A DNA stretch of 64,000 nucleotides from Osedax fenrisi. Taxonomy: Eukaryota; Annelida; Polychaeta; Sabellida; Siboglinidae. A program made the translations under genes and the position numbers. Shown here in pieces: positions 39,201 to 53,463 of this stretch. The notes beneath the pieces were generated by a model. It searched no databases and was not told the origin of the DNA. It was given only the letters and a program-made list of their open reading frames with translations. How positions within the stretch are numbered: the stretch's first letter is position 1; each line of letters begins with the position of its first letter. Location: the NCBI GenBank assembly GCA_964019155.1, contig OZ025239.1:106049612-106113611 (forward strand), given 5' to 3'.

Positions 39201-41244
39201 TAACGAAATACAACTATTATAAACAAATAAAATCCATTAGTAACGTAATAAAACTATTAGAAACAAATAAAATCCATTAGTAACGAAATAAAACTATTAC
39301 AAACGAATAAAATCCATTAGTAATGCAATTAAACTATTAGAAACGAATAAAATCCATTAGTAATGCAATTAAACAATTAGAAACGAATAACATACATTAG
39401 TAACGTAATAAAACTATTTCAAACGAATAAAATCCATTAGTAACGTGATAAAACTATTATAAACGAATAAAATACATTATTAACGAAATAAAACTATTTC
39501 AAACGAATAAAATCCATTAGTAACGTAATAAAACTATTATAAACGAATAAAATACATTAGTAATGCAATTAAACTATTATAAACGAATAAAATCCATTAG
39601 TAACGTAATAAAACTATTATAATCGAATAAAATATATTAGTAATGCAATTAAACTATTATAAACGAATAAAATCCATCAGTAACGAAATAAAACTATTTT
39701 AATCGAATAAAATCCATTAGTAACGTAATAAAACTATTAGAAACGAATAAAATCCATTAGTAATGTAATAAAACTATTTCAAACGAATAAAATCCATTAG
39801 TAATGCAATTAAACTATTATAAACAAATAAACTCCATTAGTAACGTAATAAAACTATTAGAAACGAATAAAATCCATTAGTAATGTAATAAAATTATTAG
39901 AAACGAATAAAATACTGTAGTAACGAAATAAAACTATTAGAAACGAATAAAATCCATTAGTAACGTAATAAAACTATTAGAAACGAATAAAATCCATTAG
40001 TAGCGTAATAAAACTATTAGAAACGAATAAAATCCATTAGTAACGAAATAAAACTATTAAAAACGAATAAAATCCATTAGTAACGTAATAAAACTATTAT
40101 AAACGAATAAAATCCATTAGTAATGCAATTAAACTATTAGAAACGAATAAAATCCATTAGTAACGTAATAAAACTATTATAAACGAATACAATCTATTAG
40201 TAATGCAATTAAACTATTAGAAACGAATAAAATCCATTAGTAATGCAATTAAACAATTAGAAACGAATACAATCCATTAGTAACGTAATAAAACTATTTC
40301 AAACGAATAAAATCCATTAGTAACGTGATAAAACTATTATAAACGAATAAAATACAATAGTAATGCAATTAAACTATTAGAAACGAATAAAATCTATTAG
40401 TGACGAAATAAAACTATTTCAAACGAATAAAATCCATTAGTAATGCAATTAAACTATTAGAAACGAATACAATCCATTAGTAACGTAATAAAACTATTTC
40501 AAACGAATAAAATCCATTAGTAACGTAATAAAACTATTATAAATGAATAAAATCCATTAGTAACGAAATAAAACTATTAGAAACGAATAAAATCCATTAG
40601 TAACGTAATAAAACTATTAGAAACGAATAAAATCCATTAGTAACGTAATAAAACTATTTCAAACGAATAAAATCCATTAGTAACGTGATAAAACTATTAT
40701 AAACGAATAAAATACATTAGTAACGTATTAAAACTATTTCAAACGAATAAATTCCATTAGTAACGTAAAAAAACTATTATAAACGAATAAAATCTATTAG
40801 TATTGCAATTAAACTATTAGAAACGAATAAAATCCATTAGTAACGGAATACAACTATTAGAAACGAATAAAATCCATTAGTAACGTAAAACTATTAAAAA
40901 CGAATAAAATCCATTAGTAATGTAATAAAACATTTATAAACGAATACAATCCATTAGTAACGAAATACAACTATTTCAAACGAATAAAACCATTAGTAAC
41001 GTAATAAAACTATTAGAAACGAATAAAATTCATTAGTAATGTAATAAAACTATTAGAAACGAATAAAATCCATTAGTAACGTAATACAACTATGTCAAAC
41101 GAATAAAATCCATTAGTAATGCAATTAAACTATTATAAACAAATAAAATCCATTAGTAACGTAATAAAACTATTAGAAACGAATAAAATCCATTAGTAAC
41201 GAAATAAAACTATTTTAAACGAATAAAATCCATTAGTAACGTAA
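36251..41244. repeat. Large duplicated satellite segment, copy 2 (offset 12,214 bp)
   Basis: Copy of 24037-29030 as judged by the seven markers listed there. The segment between the copies holds further relatives: markers cgaattt (26411, 34914, 38625) and gttatg (26946, 35449, 39160) are spaced 8,503 and 3,711 bp. Confidence 0.86.
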
Positions 41245-44200
41245 TAAAACTATTAGAAACGAATAAAATCCATTAGTAATGTAATAAAATATTAAAAACG
41301 AATAAAATCCTTTAGTAACGTGATAAAAATATTGTAAACGAATAAAATACATTAGTAACGTAATAAAACTATTTCAAACAAATAAAATCCATTAGTAACG
41401 TGATAAAACTATTATAAACGAATAAAATACATTTGTAATGCAATTAAACTATTAGAAACGAATAAAATCCATTAGTAATGTAATAAAACAATTAGAAACG
41501 TATACAATCCATTAGTAACGAAATACAACTATTATAAACAAATAAAATCCATTAGTAACGTAATAAAACTATTAGAAACGAATAAATTCCATTAGTAACG
41601 AAATAAAACTATTACAAACGAATAAAATCCATTAGTAATGCAATTAAACTATTAGAAACGAATAAAATCCATTAGTAATGCAATTAAACAATTAGAAACG
41701 AATAAAATATATTAGTAACGTAATAAAACTATTTCAAACGAATAAAATCCATTAGTAACGTGATAAAACTATTATAAACGAATAAAATACATTATTAACG
41801 AAATAAAATTATTTCAAACGAATAAAATCCATTAGTAACGTAATAAAACTATTATAAACGAATAAAATACATTAGTAATGCAATTAAACTATTATAAACG
41901 AATAAAATCCATTAGTAACGTAATAAAACTATTATAAACGAATAAAATATATTAGTAATGCAATTAAACTATTATAAACGAATAAAATCCATCAGTAACG
42001 AAATAAAACTATTTTAATCGAATAAAATCCATTAGTAACGTAATAAAACTATTAGAAACGAATAAAATCCATTAGTAATGTAATAAAACTATTTCAAACG
42101 AATAAAATCCATTAGTAATGCAATTAAACTATTATAAACAAATAAAATCCATTAGTAACGTAATAAAACTATTAGAAACGAATAAAATCCATTAGTAATG
42201 TAATAAAATTATTAGAAACGAATAAAATACTGTAGTAACGAAATAAAACTATTAGAAACGAATAAAATCCATTAGTAACGTAATAAAACTATTTCAAACA
42301 AATAAAATCCATTAGTAACGTGATAAAACTATTATAAACGAATAAAATACATTTGTAATGCAATTAAACTATTAGAAACGAATAAAATCCATTAGTAATG
42401 TAATAAAACAATTAGAAACGTATACAATCCATTAGTAACGAAATACAACTATTATAAACAAATAAAATCCATTAGTAACGTAATAAAACTATTAGAAACG
42501 AATAAAATCCATTAGTAACGAAATAAAACTATTACAAACGAATAAAATCCATTAGTAATGCAATTAAACTATTAGAAACGAATAAAATCCATTAGTAATG
42601 CAATTAAACAATTAGAAACGAATAAAATACATTAGTAACGTAATAAAACTATTTCAAACGAATAAAATCCATTAGTAACGTGATAAAACTATTATAAACG
42701 AATAAAATACATTAGTAACGAAATAAAACTATTTCAAACGAATAAAATCCATTAGTAACGTAATAAAACTATTTCAAACGAATAAAATCCATTAGTAATG
42801 TAATAAAATTATTAGAAACGAATAAAATACTGTAGTAACGAAATAAAACTATTAGAAACGAATAAAATCCATTAGTAACGTAATAAAACTATTTCAAACA
42901 AATAAAATCCATTAGTAACGTGATAAAACTATTATAAACGAATAAAATACATTTGTAATGCAATTAAACTATTAGAAACGAATAAAATCCATTAGTAATG
43001 TAATAAAACAATTAGAAACGTATACAATCCATTAGTAACGAAATACAACTATTATAAACAAATAAAATCCATTAGTAACGTAATAAAACTATTAGAAACG
43101 AATAAAATCCATTAGTAACGAAATAAAACTATTACAAACGAATAAAATCCATTAGTAATGCAATTAAACTATTAGAAACGAATAAAATCCATTAGTAATG
43201 CAATTAAACAATTAGAAACGAATAAAATACATTTGTAACGTAATAATACTATTTCAAACGAATAAAATCCATTAGTAACGTGATAACACTATTATAAACG
43301 AATAAAATACATTATTAACGAAATAAAACTATTTCAAACGAATAAAATCCATTAGTAACGTAATAAAACTATTATAAACGAATAAAATACATTAGTAATG
43401 CAATTAAACTATTATAAACGAATAAAATCCATTAGTAACGTAATAAAACTATTATAAACGAATAAAATATATTAGTAATGCAATTAAACTATTATAAACG
43501 AATAAAATCCATCAGTAACGAAATAAAACTATTTTAATCGAATAAAATCCATTAGTAACGTAATAAAACTATTAGAAACGAATAAAATCCATTAGTAATG
43601 TAATAAAACTATTTCAAACGAATAAAATCCATTAGTAATGCAATTAAACTATTATAAACAAATAAAATCCATTAGTAACGTAATAAAACTATTAGAAACG
43701 AATAAAATCCATTAGTAATGTAATAAAATTATTAGAAACGAATAAAATACTGTAGTAACGAAATAAAACTATTAGAAACGAATAAAATCCATTAGTAACG
43801 TAATAAAACTATTAGAAACGAATAAAATCCATTAGTGGCGTAATAAAACTATTAGAAACGAATAAAATCCATTAGTAACGAAATAAAACTATTAAAAACG
43901 AATAAAATCCTTTAGTAACGTAATAAAACTATTATAAACGAATAAAATCCATTAGTAATGCAATTAAACTATTAGAAACGAATAAAATCCATTAGTAACG
44001 TAATAACACTATTAGAAACGAATAAAATCCATTAGTAATGCAATTAAACAATTAGAAACGAATAAAATCCATTAGTAACGTAATAAAACTATTTCAAACG
44101 AATAAAATCCATTAGTAACGTGATAAAACTATTATAAACGAATAAAATACAATAGTAATGCAATTAAACTATTAGAAACGAATAAAATCCATTAGTGACG

Positions 44201-46413
44201 AAATAAAACTATTTCAAACGAATAAAATCCATTAGTAATGCAATTAAACTATTATAAACGAATACAATCCATTAGTAACGTAATAAAACTATTTCAAAAG
44301 AATAAAATCTATTAGTAACGTAATAACACTATTAGAAACGAATACAATCCATTAGTAACGTATTAAAACTATTTCAAACGAATAAAATCCATTAGTAACG
44401 TAATAAAACTATTATAAATGAATAAAATCCATTAGTAACGAAATAAAACTATTAGAAACGAATAAAATCCATTAGTAACGTAATAAAACTATTAGAAACG
44501 AATAAAATCCATTAGTAACGTAATAAAACTATTTCAAACATATAAAATCCATTAGTAACGTGATAAAACTATTATAAACGAATAAAATACATTAGTAACG
44601 TATTAAAACTATTTCAAACGAATAAATTCCATTAGTAACGTAAAAAAACTATTATAAACGAATCAAATCTATTAGTATTGCAATTAAACTATTAGAAACG
44701 AATAAAATCCATTAGTAACGAAATACAACTATTATAAACGAATAAAATCCATTAGTAACGTAAAACTATTAAAAACGAATAAAATCCATTAGTAATGTAA
44801 TAAAACATTTAGAAACGAATACAATCCATTAGTAACGAAATACAACTATTTCAAACGAATAAAACCATTAGTAACGTAATAAAACTATTAGAAACGAATA
44901 AAATTCATTAGTAATGTAATAAAACTATTAGAAACGAATAAAATCCATTAGTAACGTAATAAAACTATTTCAAACGAATAAAATCCATTAGTAATGCAAT
45001 TAAACTATTATAAACAAATAAAATCCATTAGTAACGTAATAAAACTATTAGAAACGAATAAAATCCATTAGTAACGAAATAAATCTATTTTAAACGAATA
45101 AAATCCATTAGTAACGTAATAAAACTATTAGAAACGAATAAAATCCATTAGTAATGTAATAAAATATTAAAAACGAATAAAATCCTTTAGTAACGAAATA
45201 AAACTATTAGAAACGAATAAAATCCATTAGTAACGTAATAAAACTATTAGAAACGAATAAAATCCATTAATAACGTAATAAAACTATTTCAAACGAATAA
45301 AATCCATTAGTAACGTGATAAAAATATTGTAAACGAATAAAATACATTAGTAACGTAATAAAACTATTTCAAACAAATAAAATCCATTAGTAACGTGATA
45401 AAACTATTATAAACGAATAAAATACATTTGTAATGCAATTAAACTATTAGAAACGAATAAAATCCATTAGTAATGTAATAAAACAATTAGAAACATATAC
45501 AATCCATTAGTAACGAAATACAACTATTATAAACAAATAAAATCTATTAGTAACGTAATAAAACTATTAGAAACGAATAAAATCCATTAGTAACGAAATA
45601 AAACTATTACAAACGAATAAAATCCATTAGTAATGCAATTAAACTATTAGAAACGAATAAAATCCATTAGTAATGCAATTAAACAATTAGAAACGAATAA
45701 AATTCATTAGTAACGTAATAAAACTATTTCAAACGAATAAAATCCATTAGTAACGTGATAAAACTATTATAAACGAATAAAATACATTATTAACGAAATA
45801 AAACTATTTCAAACGAATAAAATCCATTAGTAACGTAATAAAACTATTATAAACGAATAAAATACATTAGTAATGTAATAAAATTATTAGAAACGAATAA
45901 AATACTGTAGTAACGAAATAAAACTATTAGAAACGAATAAAATCCATTAGTAACGTAATAAAACTATTAGAAACGAATAAAATCCATTAGTAACGTAATA
46001 AAACTATTATAAACGAATAAAATCCATTAGTAATGCAATTAAACTATTAGAAACGAATAAAATCCATTAGTAACGTAATAAAACTATTTCAAACGAATAA
46101 AATCCATTAGTAACGTGATAAAACTATTATAAACGAATAAAATACAATAGTAATGCAATTAAACTATTACAAACGAATAAAATCCATTAGTAACGAAATA
46201 CAACTATTATAAACAAATAAAATCCATTAGTAACGTAATAAAACTATTAGAAACGAATAAAATCCATTAGTAACGAAATAAAACTATTACAAACGAATAA
46301 AATCCATTAGTAATGCAATTAAACTATTAGAAACGAATAAAATCCATTAGTAATGCAATTAAACTATTAGAAACGAATAAAATCCATTAGTAACGTAATA
46401 AAACTATTATAAA

Positions 46414-46600
46414 TGCAGACTGTAGTATATAATAGTCCTTTATATTGTTTATTATTGTTTTTCCGTTGTATATTGAATGTATATTATTATCAAATTATTA
46501 TCGTATTACTATTATTTTATTATTATTTTCTTCCCGCACGTGCGAAGGGGTCTACATGACCCTATTTTAGTGCTAATAAACTCAATATCATCATCATCAT
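46414..46600 (+). mobile_element. 187 bp 3' tail of a CR1/L2-like non-LTR retrotransposon, copy 1
   Basis: Unique sequence breaks the satellite between ...ctattataaa and aaacgaatac. It starts tgcagactgtag, is T-rich, and ends in a hairpin plus microsatellite. GGGTC (46548-46552) and GACCC (46558-46562) flank a TACAT loop, followed by ctattttagtgctaataaac and a (CAT)n end. A conserved 3' hairpin followed by a short tandem repeat is the recognition end of CR1/L2-type elements, and a severely 5'-truncated copy is their usual form. It has no coding capacity. The flanking satellite shares 'ataaa' or 'aaa' on both sides, consistent with a short target duplication or with microhomology. Confidence 0.8.
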
Positions 46601-49600
46601 AAACGAATACAATCTATTAGTAATGCAATTAAACTATTAGAAACGAATACAATCCATTAGTAATGCAATTAAACAATTAGAAACGAATAAAATCCATTAG
46701 TAACGTAATAAAACTATTTCAAACGAATAAAATCCATTAGTAACGTGATAAAACTATTATAAACGAATAAAATACAATAGTAATGCAATTAAACTATTAC
46801 AAACGAATAAAATCCATTAGTAACGTAATACAACTATTAGAAACGAATACAATCCATTAGTAAAGAAATAAAACTATTAGAAACGAATAAAATCCATTAG
46901 TAATGCAATTAAACAATTAGAAACGAATAAAATCCATTAGTAACGTAATAAAACTATTTCAAACGAATAAAATCCATTAGTAACGTGATAAAACTATTAT
47001 AAACGAATAAAATACAATAGTAATGCAATTAAACTATTACAAACGAATAAAATCCATTAGTAACGTAATACAACTATTAGAAACGAATACAATCCATTAG
47101 TAACGAAATAAAACTATTAGAAACGAATAAAATCCATTAGTAACGTAATAAAACTATTAGAAACGAATACAATCCATTAGTAACGAAATAAAACTATTTC
47201 AAATGAATAAAATCCCTTAGTAACGTAATAAAACTATTAGAAACGAATAAAATCCATTAGTAACGTATTAAAACTATTTCAAACGAATAAAATCAATTAG
47301 TAACGTATAAAACTATTATAAACGAATTAAATCTATTAGTAATGCAATTAAACTATTATAAACGAATAAAATCCATTAGTAATGCAATTAAACAATTAGA
47401 AACGTATACAATCCATTAGTAACGAAATACAACTATTATAAACAAATAAAATCCATTAGTAACGTAATAAAACTATTAGAAACGAATAAAATCCATTAGT
47501 AACGAAATAAAACTATTACAAACGAATAAAATCCATTAGTAATACAATTAAACTATTAGAAACGAATAAAATCCATTAGTAATGCAATTAAACAATTAGA
47601 AACGAATAAAATACATTAGTAACGTAATAAAACTATTTCAAACGAATAAAATCCATTAGTAACGTAATAAAACTATTTCAAACGAATAAAATCCATTAGT
47701 AACGTGATAAAACTATTATAAACGAATAAAATACATTATTAACGAAATAAAACTATTTCAAACGAATAAAATCCATTAGTAATGCAATTAAACTATTAGA
47801 AACGAATAAAATCCATTAGTAATGCAATTAAACTATTAGAAACGAATAAAATCCATTAGTAATGCAATTAAACAATTAGAAACGAATAAAATACATTAGT
47901 AACGTAATAAAACTATTTCAAACGAATAAAATCCATTAGTAACGTGATAAAACTATTATAAACGAATAAAATACATTATTAACGAAATAAAACTATTTCA
48001 AACGAATAAAATCCATTAGTAACGTAATAAAACTATTATAAACGAATAAAATACATTAGTAATGCAATTAAACTATTATAAACGAATAAAATCCATTAGT
48101 AACGTAATAAAACTATTATAAACGAATAAAATATATTAGTAATGCAATTAAACTATTATAAACGAATAAAATCCATCAGTAACGAAATAAAACTATTTTA
48201 ATCGAATAAAATCCATTAGTAACGTAATAAAACTATTAGAAACGAATAAAATCCATTAGTAATGTAATAAAACTATTTCAAACGAATAAAATCCATTAGT
48301 AATGCAATTAAACTATTATAAACAAATAAACTCCATTAGTAACGTAATAAAACTATTAGAAACGAATAAAATCCATTAGTAATGTAATAAAATTATTAGA
48401 AACGAATAAAATACTGTAGTAACGAAATAAAACTATTAGAAACGAATAAAATCCATTAGTAACGTATTAAAACTATTAGAAACGAATAAAATCCATTAGT
48501 AGCGTAATAAAACTATTAGAAACGAATAAAATCCATTAGTAACGAAATAAAACTATTAAAAACGAATAAAATCCATTAGTAACGTAATAAAACTATTATA
48601 AACGAATAAAATCCATTAGTAATGCAATTAAACTATTAGAAACGAATAAAATCCATTAGTAACGTAATAAAACTATTAGAAACGAATAAAATCCATTAGT
48701 AGCGTAATTAAACTATTAGAAACGAATAAAATCCATTAGTAACGAAATAAAACTATTAAAAACGAATAAAATCCATTAGTAACGTAATAAAACTATTATA
48801 AACGAATAAAATCCATTAGTAATGCAATTAAACTATTAGAAACGAATAAAATACATTAGTAACGTAATAAAACTATTTCAAACGAATAAAATCCATTAGT
48901 AACGTGATAAAACTATTATAAACGAATAAAATACATTATTAACGAAATAAAACTATTTCAAACGAATAAAATCCATTAGTAACGTAATAAAACTATTATA
49001 AACGAATAAAATACATTAGTAATGCAATTAAACTATTATAAACGAATAAAATCCATTAGTAACGTAATAAAACTATTATAAACGAATAAAATATATTAGT
49101 AATGCAATTAAACTATTATAAACGAATAAAATCCATCAGTAACGAAATAAAACTATTTTAATCGAATAAAATCCATTAGTAACGTAATAAAACTATTAGA
49201 AACGAATAAAATCCATTAGTAATGTAATAAAACTATTTCAAACGAATAAAATCCATTAGTAATGCAATTAAACTATTATAAACAAATAAACTCCATTAGT
49301 AACGTAATAAAACTATTAGAAACGAATAAAATCCATTAGTAATGTAATAAAATTATTAGAAACGAATAAAATACTGTAGTAACGAAATAAAACTATTAGA
49401 AACGAATAAAATCCATTAGTAACGTAATAAAACTATTAGAAACGAATAAAATCCATTAGTAGCGTAATAAAACTATTAGAAACGAATAAAATCCATTAGT
49501 AACGAAATAAAACTATTAAAAACGAATAAAATCCATTAGTAACGTAATAAAACTATTATAAACGAATAAAATCCATTAGTAATGCAATTAAACTATTAGA

Positions 49601-50078
49601 AACGAATAAAATCCATTAGTAACGTAATAAAACTATTAGAAACGAATAAAATCCATTAGTAACGTAAAACTATTAAAAACGAATAAAATCCATTAGTAAT
49701 GTAATAAAACATTTAGAAACGAATACAATCCATTAGTAACGAAATACAACTATTTCAAACGAATAAAACCATTAGTAACGTAATAAAACTATTAGAAACG
49801 AATAAAATTCATTAGTAATGTAATAAAACTATTAGAAACGAATAAAATCCATTAGTAACGTAATAAAACTATTTCAAACGAATAAAATCCATTAGTAATG
49901 CAATTAAACTATTATAAACAAATAAAATCCATTAGTAACGTAATAAAACTATTAGAAACGAATAAAATCCATTAGTAACGTAATAAAACTATTATAAACG
50001 AATAAAATCCATTAGTAATGCAATTAAACTATTAGAAACGAATAAAATCCATTAGTAACGTAATAAAACTATTATAAA
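46601..50078. repeat. 40 bp satellite between the two retrotransposon tails
   Basis: Satellite of the same consensus, about 87 monomers. Its right part (47881 onward) begins the 960 bp higher-order repeat. Together with one tail it makes a 3,665 bp unit, since the tails are 3,665 bp apart. Confidence 0.97.
47881..49660. repeat. 960 bp higher-order repeat (24 monomers), first pair
   Basis: The block beginning aacgaataaaatacattagt at 47881 restarts at 48841. The rare gtagcg variant lies at 48501 and 49461, also 960 bp apart; an extra gtagcg at 48701 is offset by 200 bp (five monomers). 960 is exactly 24 monomers, with no length change. Confidence 0.85.
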
Positions 50079-50265
50079 TGCAGACTGTAGTATATAATAG
50101 TCCTTTATATTGTTTATTATTGTTTTTCCGTTGTATATTGAATGTATATTATTATCAAATTATTATCGTATTACTATTATTTTATTATTATTTTCTTCCC
50201 GCACGAGCGAAGGGGTCTACATGACCCTATTTTAGTGCTAATAAACTCAATATCATCATCATCAT
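50079..50265 (+). mobile_element. 187 bp 3' tail of the same non-LTR retrotransposon, copy 2
   Basis: It has the same length as 46414-46600, the same truncation point and the same satellite junctions. The only difference I see is T at 46541 against A at 50206. Independent insertions would not share both the 5' truncation point and the target phase, so this copy arose by duplication of the satellite segment that already carried the insertion. Confidence 0.85.
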
Positions 50266-51465
50266 AAACGAATACAATCTATTAGTAATGCAATTAAACT
50301 ATTAGAAACGAATAAAATCCATTAGTAATGCAATTAAACCATTAGAAACGAATAAAATCCATTAGTAACGTAATAAAACTATTTCAAACGAATAAAATCC
50401 ATTAGTAACGTGATAAAACTATTATAAACGTATAAAATACAATAGTAATGCAATTAAACTATTACAAACGAATAAAATCCATTAGTAACGTAATACAACT
50501 ATTAGAAACGAATACAATCCATTAGTAACGAAATAAAACTATTAGAAACGAATAAAATCCATTAGTAACGTAATAAAACTATTAGAAACGAATACAATCC
50601 ATTAGTAACGTATTAAAACTATTTCAAACGAATAAAATCAATTAGTAACGTATAAAACTATTATAAACGAATAAAATCTATTAGTAATGCAATTAAACTA
50701 TTATAAACGAATAAAATCCATTAGTAATGCAATTAAACAATTAGAAACGTATACAATCCATTAGTAACGAAATACAACTATTATAAACAAATAAAATCCA
50801 TTAGTAACGTAATAAAACTATTAGAAACGAATAAAATCCATTAGTAACGAAATAAAACTATTACAAACGAATAAAATCCATTAGTAATACAATTAAACTA
50901 TTAGAAACGAATAAAATCCATTAGTAATGCAATTAAACAATTAGAAACGAATAAAATACATTAGTAACGTAATAAAACTATTTCAAACGAATAAAATCCA
51001 TTAGTAACGTGATAAAACTATTATAAACGAATAAAATACATTATTAACGAAATAAAACTATTTCAAACGAATAAAATCCATTAGTAACGTAATAAAACTA
51101 TTATAAACGAATAAAATACATTAGTAATGCAATTAAACTATTATAAATGAATAAAATCCATTAGTAACGTAATAAAACTATTATAAACGAATAAAATATA
51201 TTAGTAATGCAATTAAACTATTATAAACGAATAAAATCCATCAGTAACGTAATAAAACTATTTCAAACGAATAAAATCCATTAGTAACGTGATAAAACTA
51301 TTATAAACGAATAAAATACATTATTAACGAAATAAAACTATTTCAAACGAATAAAATCCATTAGTAATGCAATTAAACTATTAGAAACGAATAAAATCCA
51401 TTAGTAATGCAATTAAACTATTAGAAACGAATAAAATCCATTAGTAATGCAATTAAACAATTAGA

Positions 51466-53280
51466 AACGAATAAAATACATTAGTAACGTAATAAAACTA
51501 TTTCAAACGAATAAAATCCATTAGTAACGTGATAAAACTATTATAAACGAATAAAATACATTATTAACGAAATAAATCTATTTCAAACGAATAAAATCCA
51601 TTAGTAACGTAATAAAACTATTATAAACGAATAAAATACATTAGTAATGCAATTAAACTATTATAAACGAATAAAATCCATTAGTAACGTAATAAACTAT
51701 TATAAACGAATAAAATATATTAGTAATGCAATTAAACTATTATAAACGAATAAAATCCATCAGTAACGAAATAAAACTATTTTAATCGAATAAAATCCAT
51801 TAGTAACGTAATAAAACTATTAGAAACGAATAAAATCCATTAGTAATGTAATAAAACTATTTCAAACGAATAAAATCCATTAGTAATGCAATTAAACTAT
51901 TATAAACAAATAAACTCCATTAGTAACGTAATAAAACTATTAGAAACGAATAAAATCCATTAGTAATGTAATAAAATTATTAGAAACGAATAAAATACTG
52001 TAGTAACGAAATAAAACTATTAGAAACGAATAAAATCCATTAGTAACGTAATAAAACTATTAGAAACGAATAAAATCCATTAGTAGCGTAATAAAACTAT
52101 TAGAAACGAATAAAATCCATTAGTAACGAAATAAAACTATTAAAAACGAATAAAATCCATTAGTAACGTAATAAAACTATTATAAACGAATAAAATCCAT
52201 TAGTAATGCAATTAAACTATTAGAAACGAATAAAATCCATTAGTAACGTAATAAAACTATTAGAAACGAATAAAATCCATTAGTAGCGTAATTAAACTAT
52301 TAGAAACGAATAAAATCCATTAGTAACGAAATAAAACTATTAAAAACGAATAAAATCCATTAGTAACGTAATAAAACTATTATAAACGAATAAAATCCAT
52401 TAGTAATGCAATTAAACTATTAGAAACGAATAAAATACATTAGTAACGTAATAAAACTATTTCAAACGAATAAAATCCATTAGTAACGTGATAAAACTAT
52501 TATAAACGAATAAAATACATTATTAACGAAATAAAACTATTTCAAACGAATAAAATCCATTAGTAACGTAATAAAACTATTATAAACGAATAAAATACAT
52601 TAGTAATGCAATTAAACTATTATAAACGAATAAAATCCATTAGTAACGTAATAAAACTATTATAAACGAATAAAATATATTAGTAATGCAATTAAACTAT
52701 TATAAACGAACAAAATCCATCAGTAACGAAATAAAACTATTTTAATCGAATAAAATCCATTAGTAACGTAATAAAACTATTAGAAACGAATAAAATCCAT
52801 TATTAATGTAATAAAACTATTTCAAACGAATAAAATCCATTAGTAATGCAATTAAACTATTATAAACAAATAAACTCCATTAGTAACGTAATAAAACTAT
52901 TAGAAACGAATAAAATCCATTAGTAATGTAATAAAATTATTAGAAACGAATAAAATACTGTAGTAACGAAATAAAACTATTAGAAACGAATAAAATCCAT
53001 TAGTAACGTAATAAAACTATTAGAAACGAATAAAATCCATTAGTAGCGTAATAAAACTATTAGAAACGAATAAAATCCATTAGTAACGAAATAAAACTAT
53101 TAAAAACGAATAAAATCCATTAGTAATGTAATAAAACTATTATAAACGAATAAAATCCATTAGTAATGCAATTAAACTATTAGAAACGAATAAAATCCAT
53201 TAGTAACGTAATAAAACTATTAGAAACGAATAAAATCCATTAGTAGCGTAATAAAACTATTAGAAACGAATAAAATCCAT
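51466..53280. repeat. 960 bp higher-order repeat, second pair
   Basis: The gtagcg markers at 52084 and 53044 are 960 bp apart, each with a companion 200 bp downstream (52284, 53244). The block is the same as at 47881-49660. One copy has a single-base deletion (aataaactatt near 51690). Confidence 0.82.
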
Positions 53281-53463
53281 TAGTAACGAAATAAACTATT
53301 ATAAACGAATAAAATACATTATTAACGAAATAAAACTATTTCAAACGAATAAAATCCATTAGTAATGCAATTAAACTATTAGAAACGAATAAAATCCATT
53401 AGTAATGCAATTAAACTATTAGAAACGAATAAAATCCATTAGTAATGCAATTAAACAATTAGA

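Larger units (their letters stand above)
5814..46413. repeat. 40 bp satellite, main block (about 1,015 monomers)
   Basis: Continuous head-to-tail satellite with the same two-half monomer. Length variants are few and recur in copies: aacgtaaaac (3 bp short), aacgtataaaac (1 bp short), aataaaaccattag (1 bp short) and aacatttag (1 bp short). Rare substitutions act as markers and show that this block is a mosaic of higher-order duplications, annotated separately. No gene, RNA gene or mobile element is seen within it. A+T is about 77%; the consensus monomer has 9 G/C in 40. Confidence 0.98.

Noticed and set aside
46575..46580. Polyadenylation signal (aataaa) of a host gene in the 187 bp insert
   Set aside because: There is no coding sequence upstream. 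The motif is part of the retrotransposon tail and is also frequent by chance in the AT-rich satellite.
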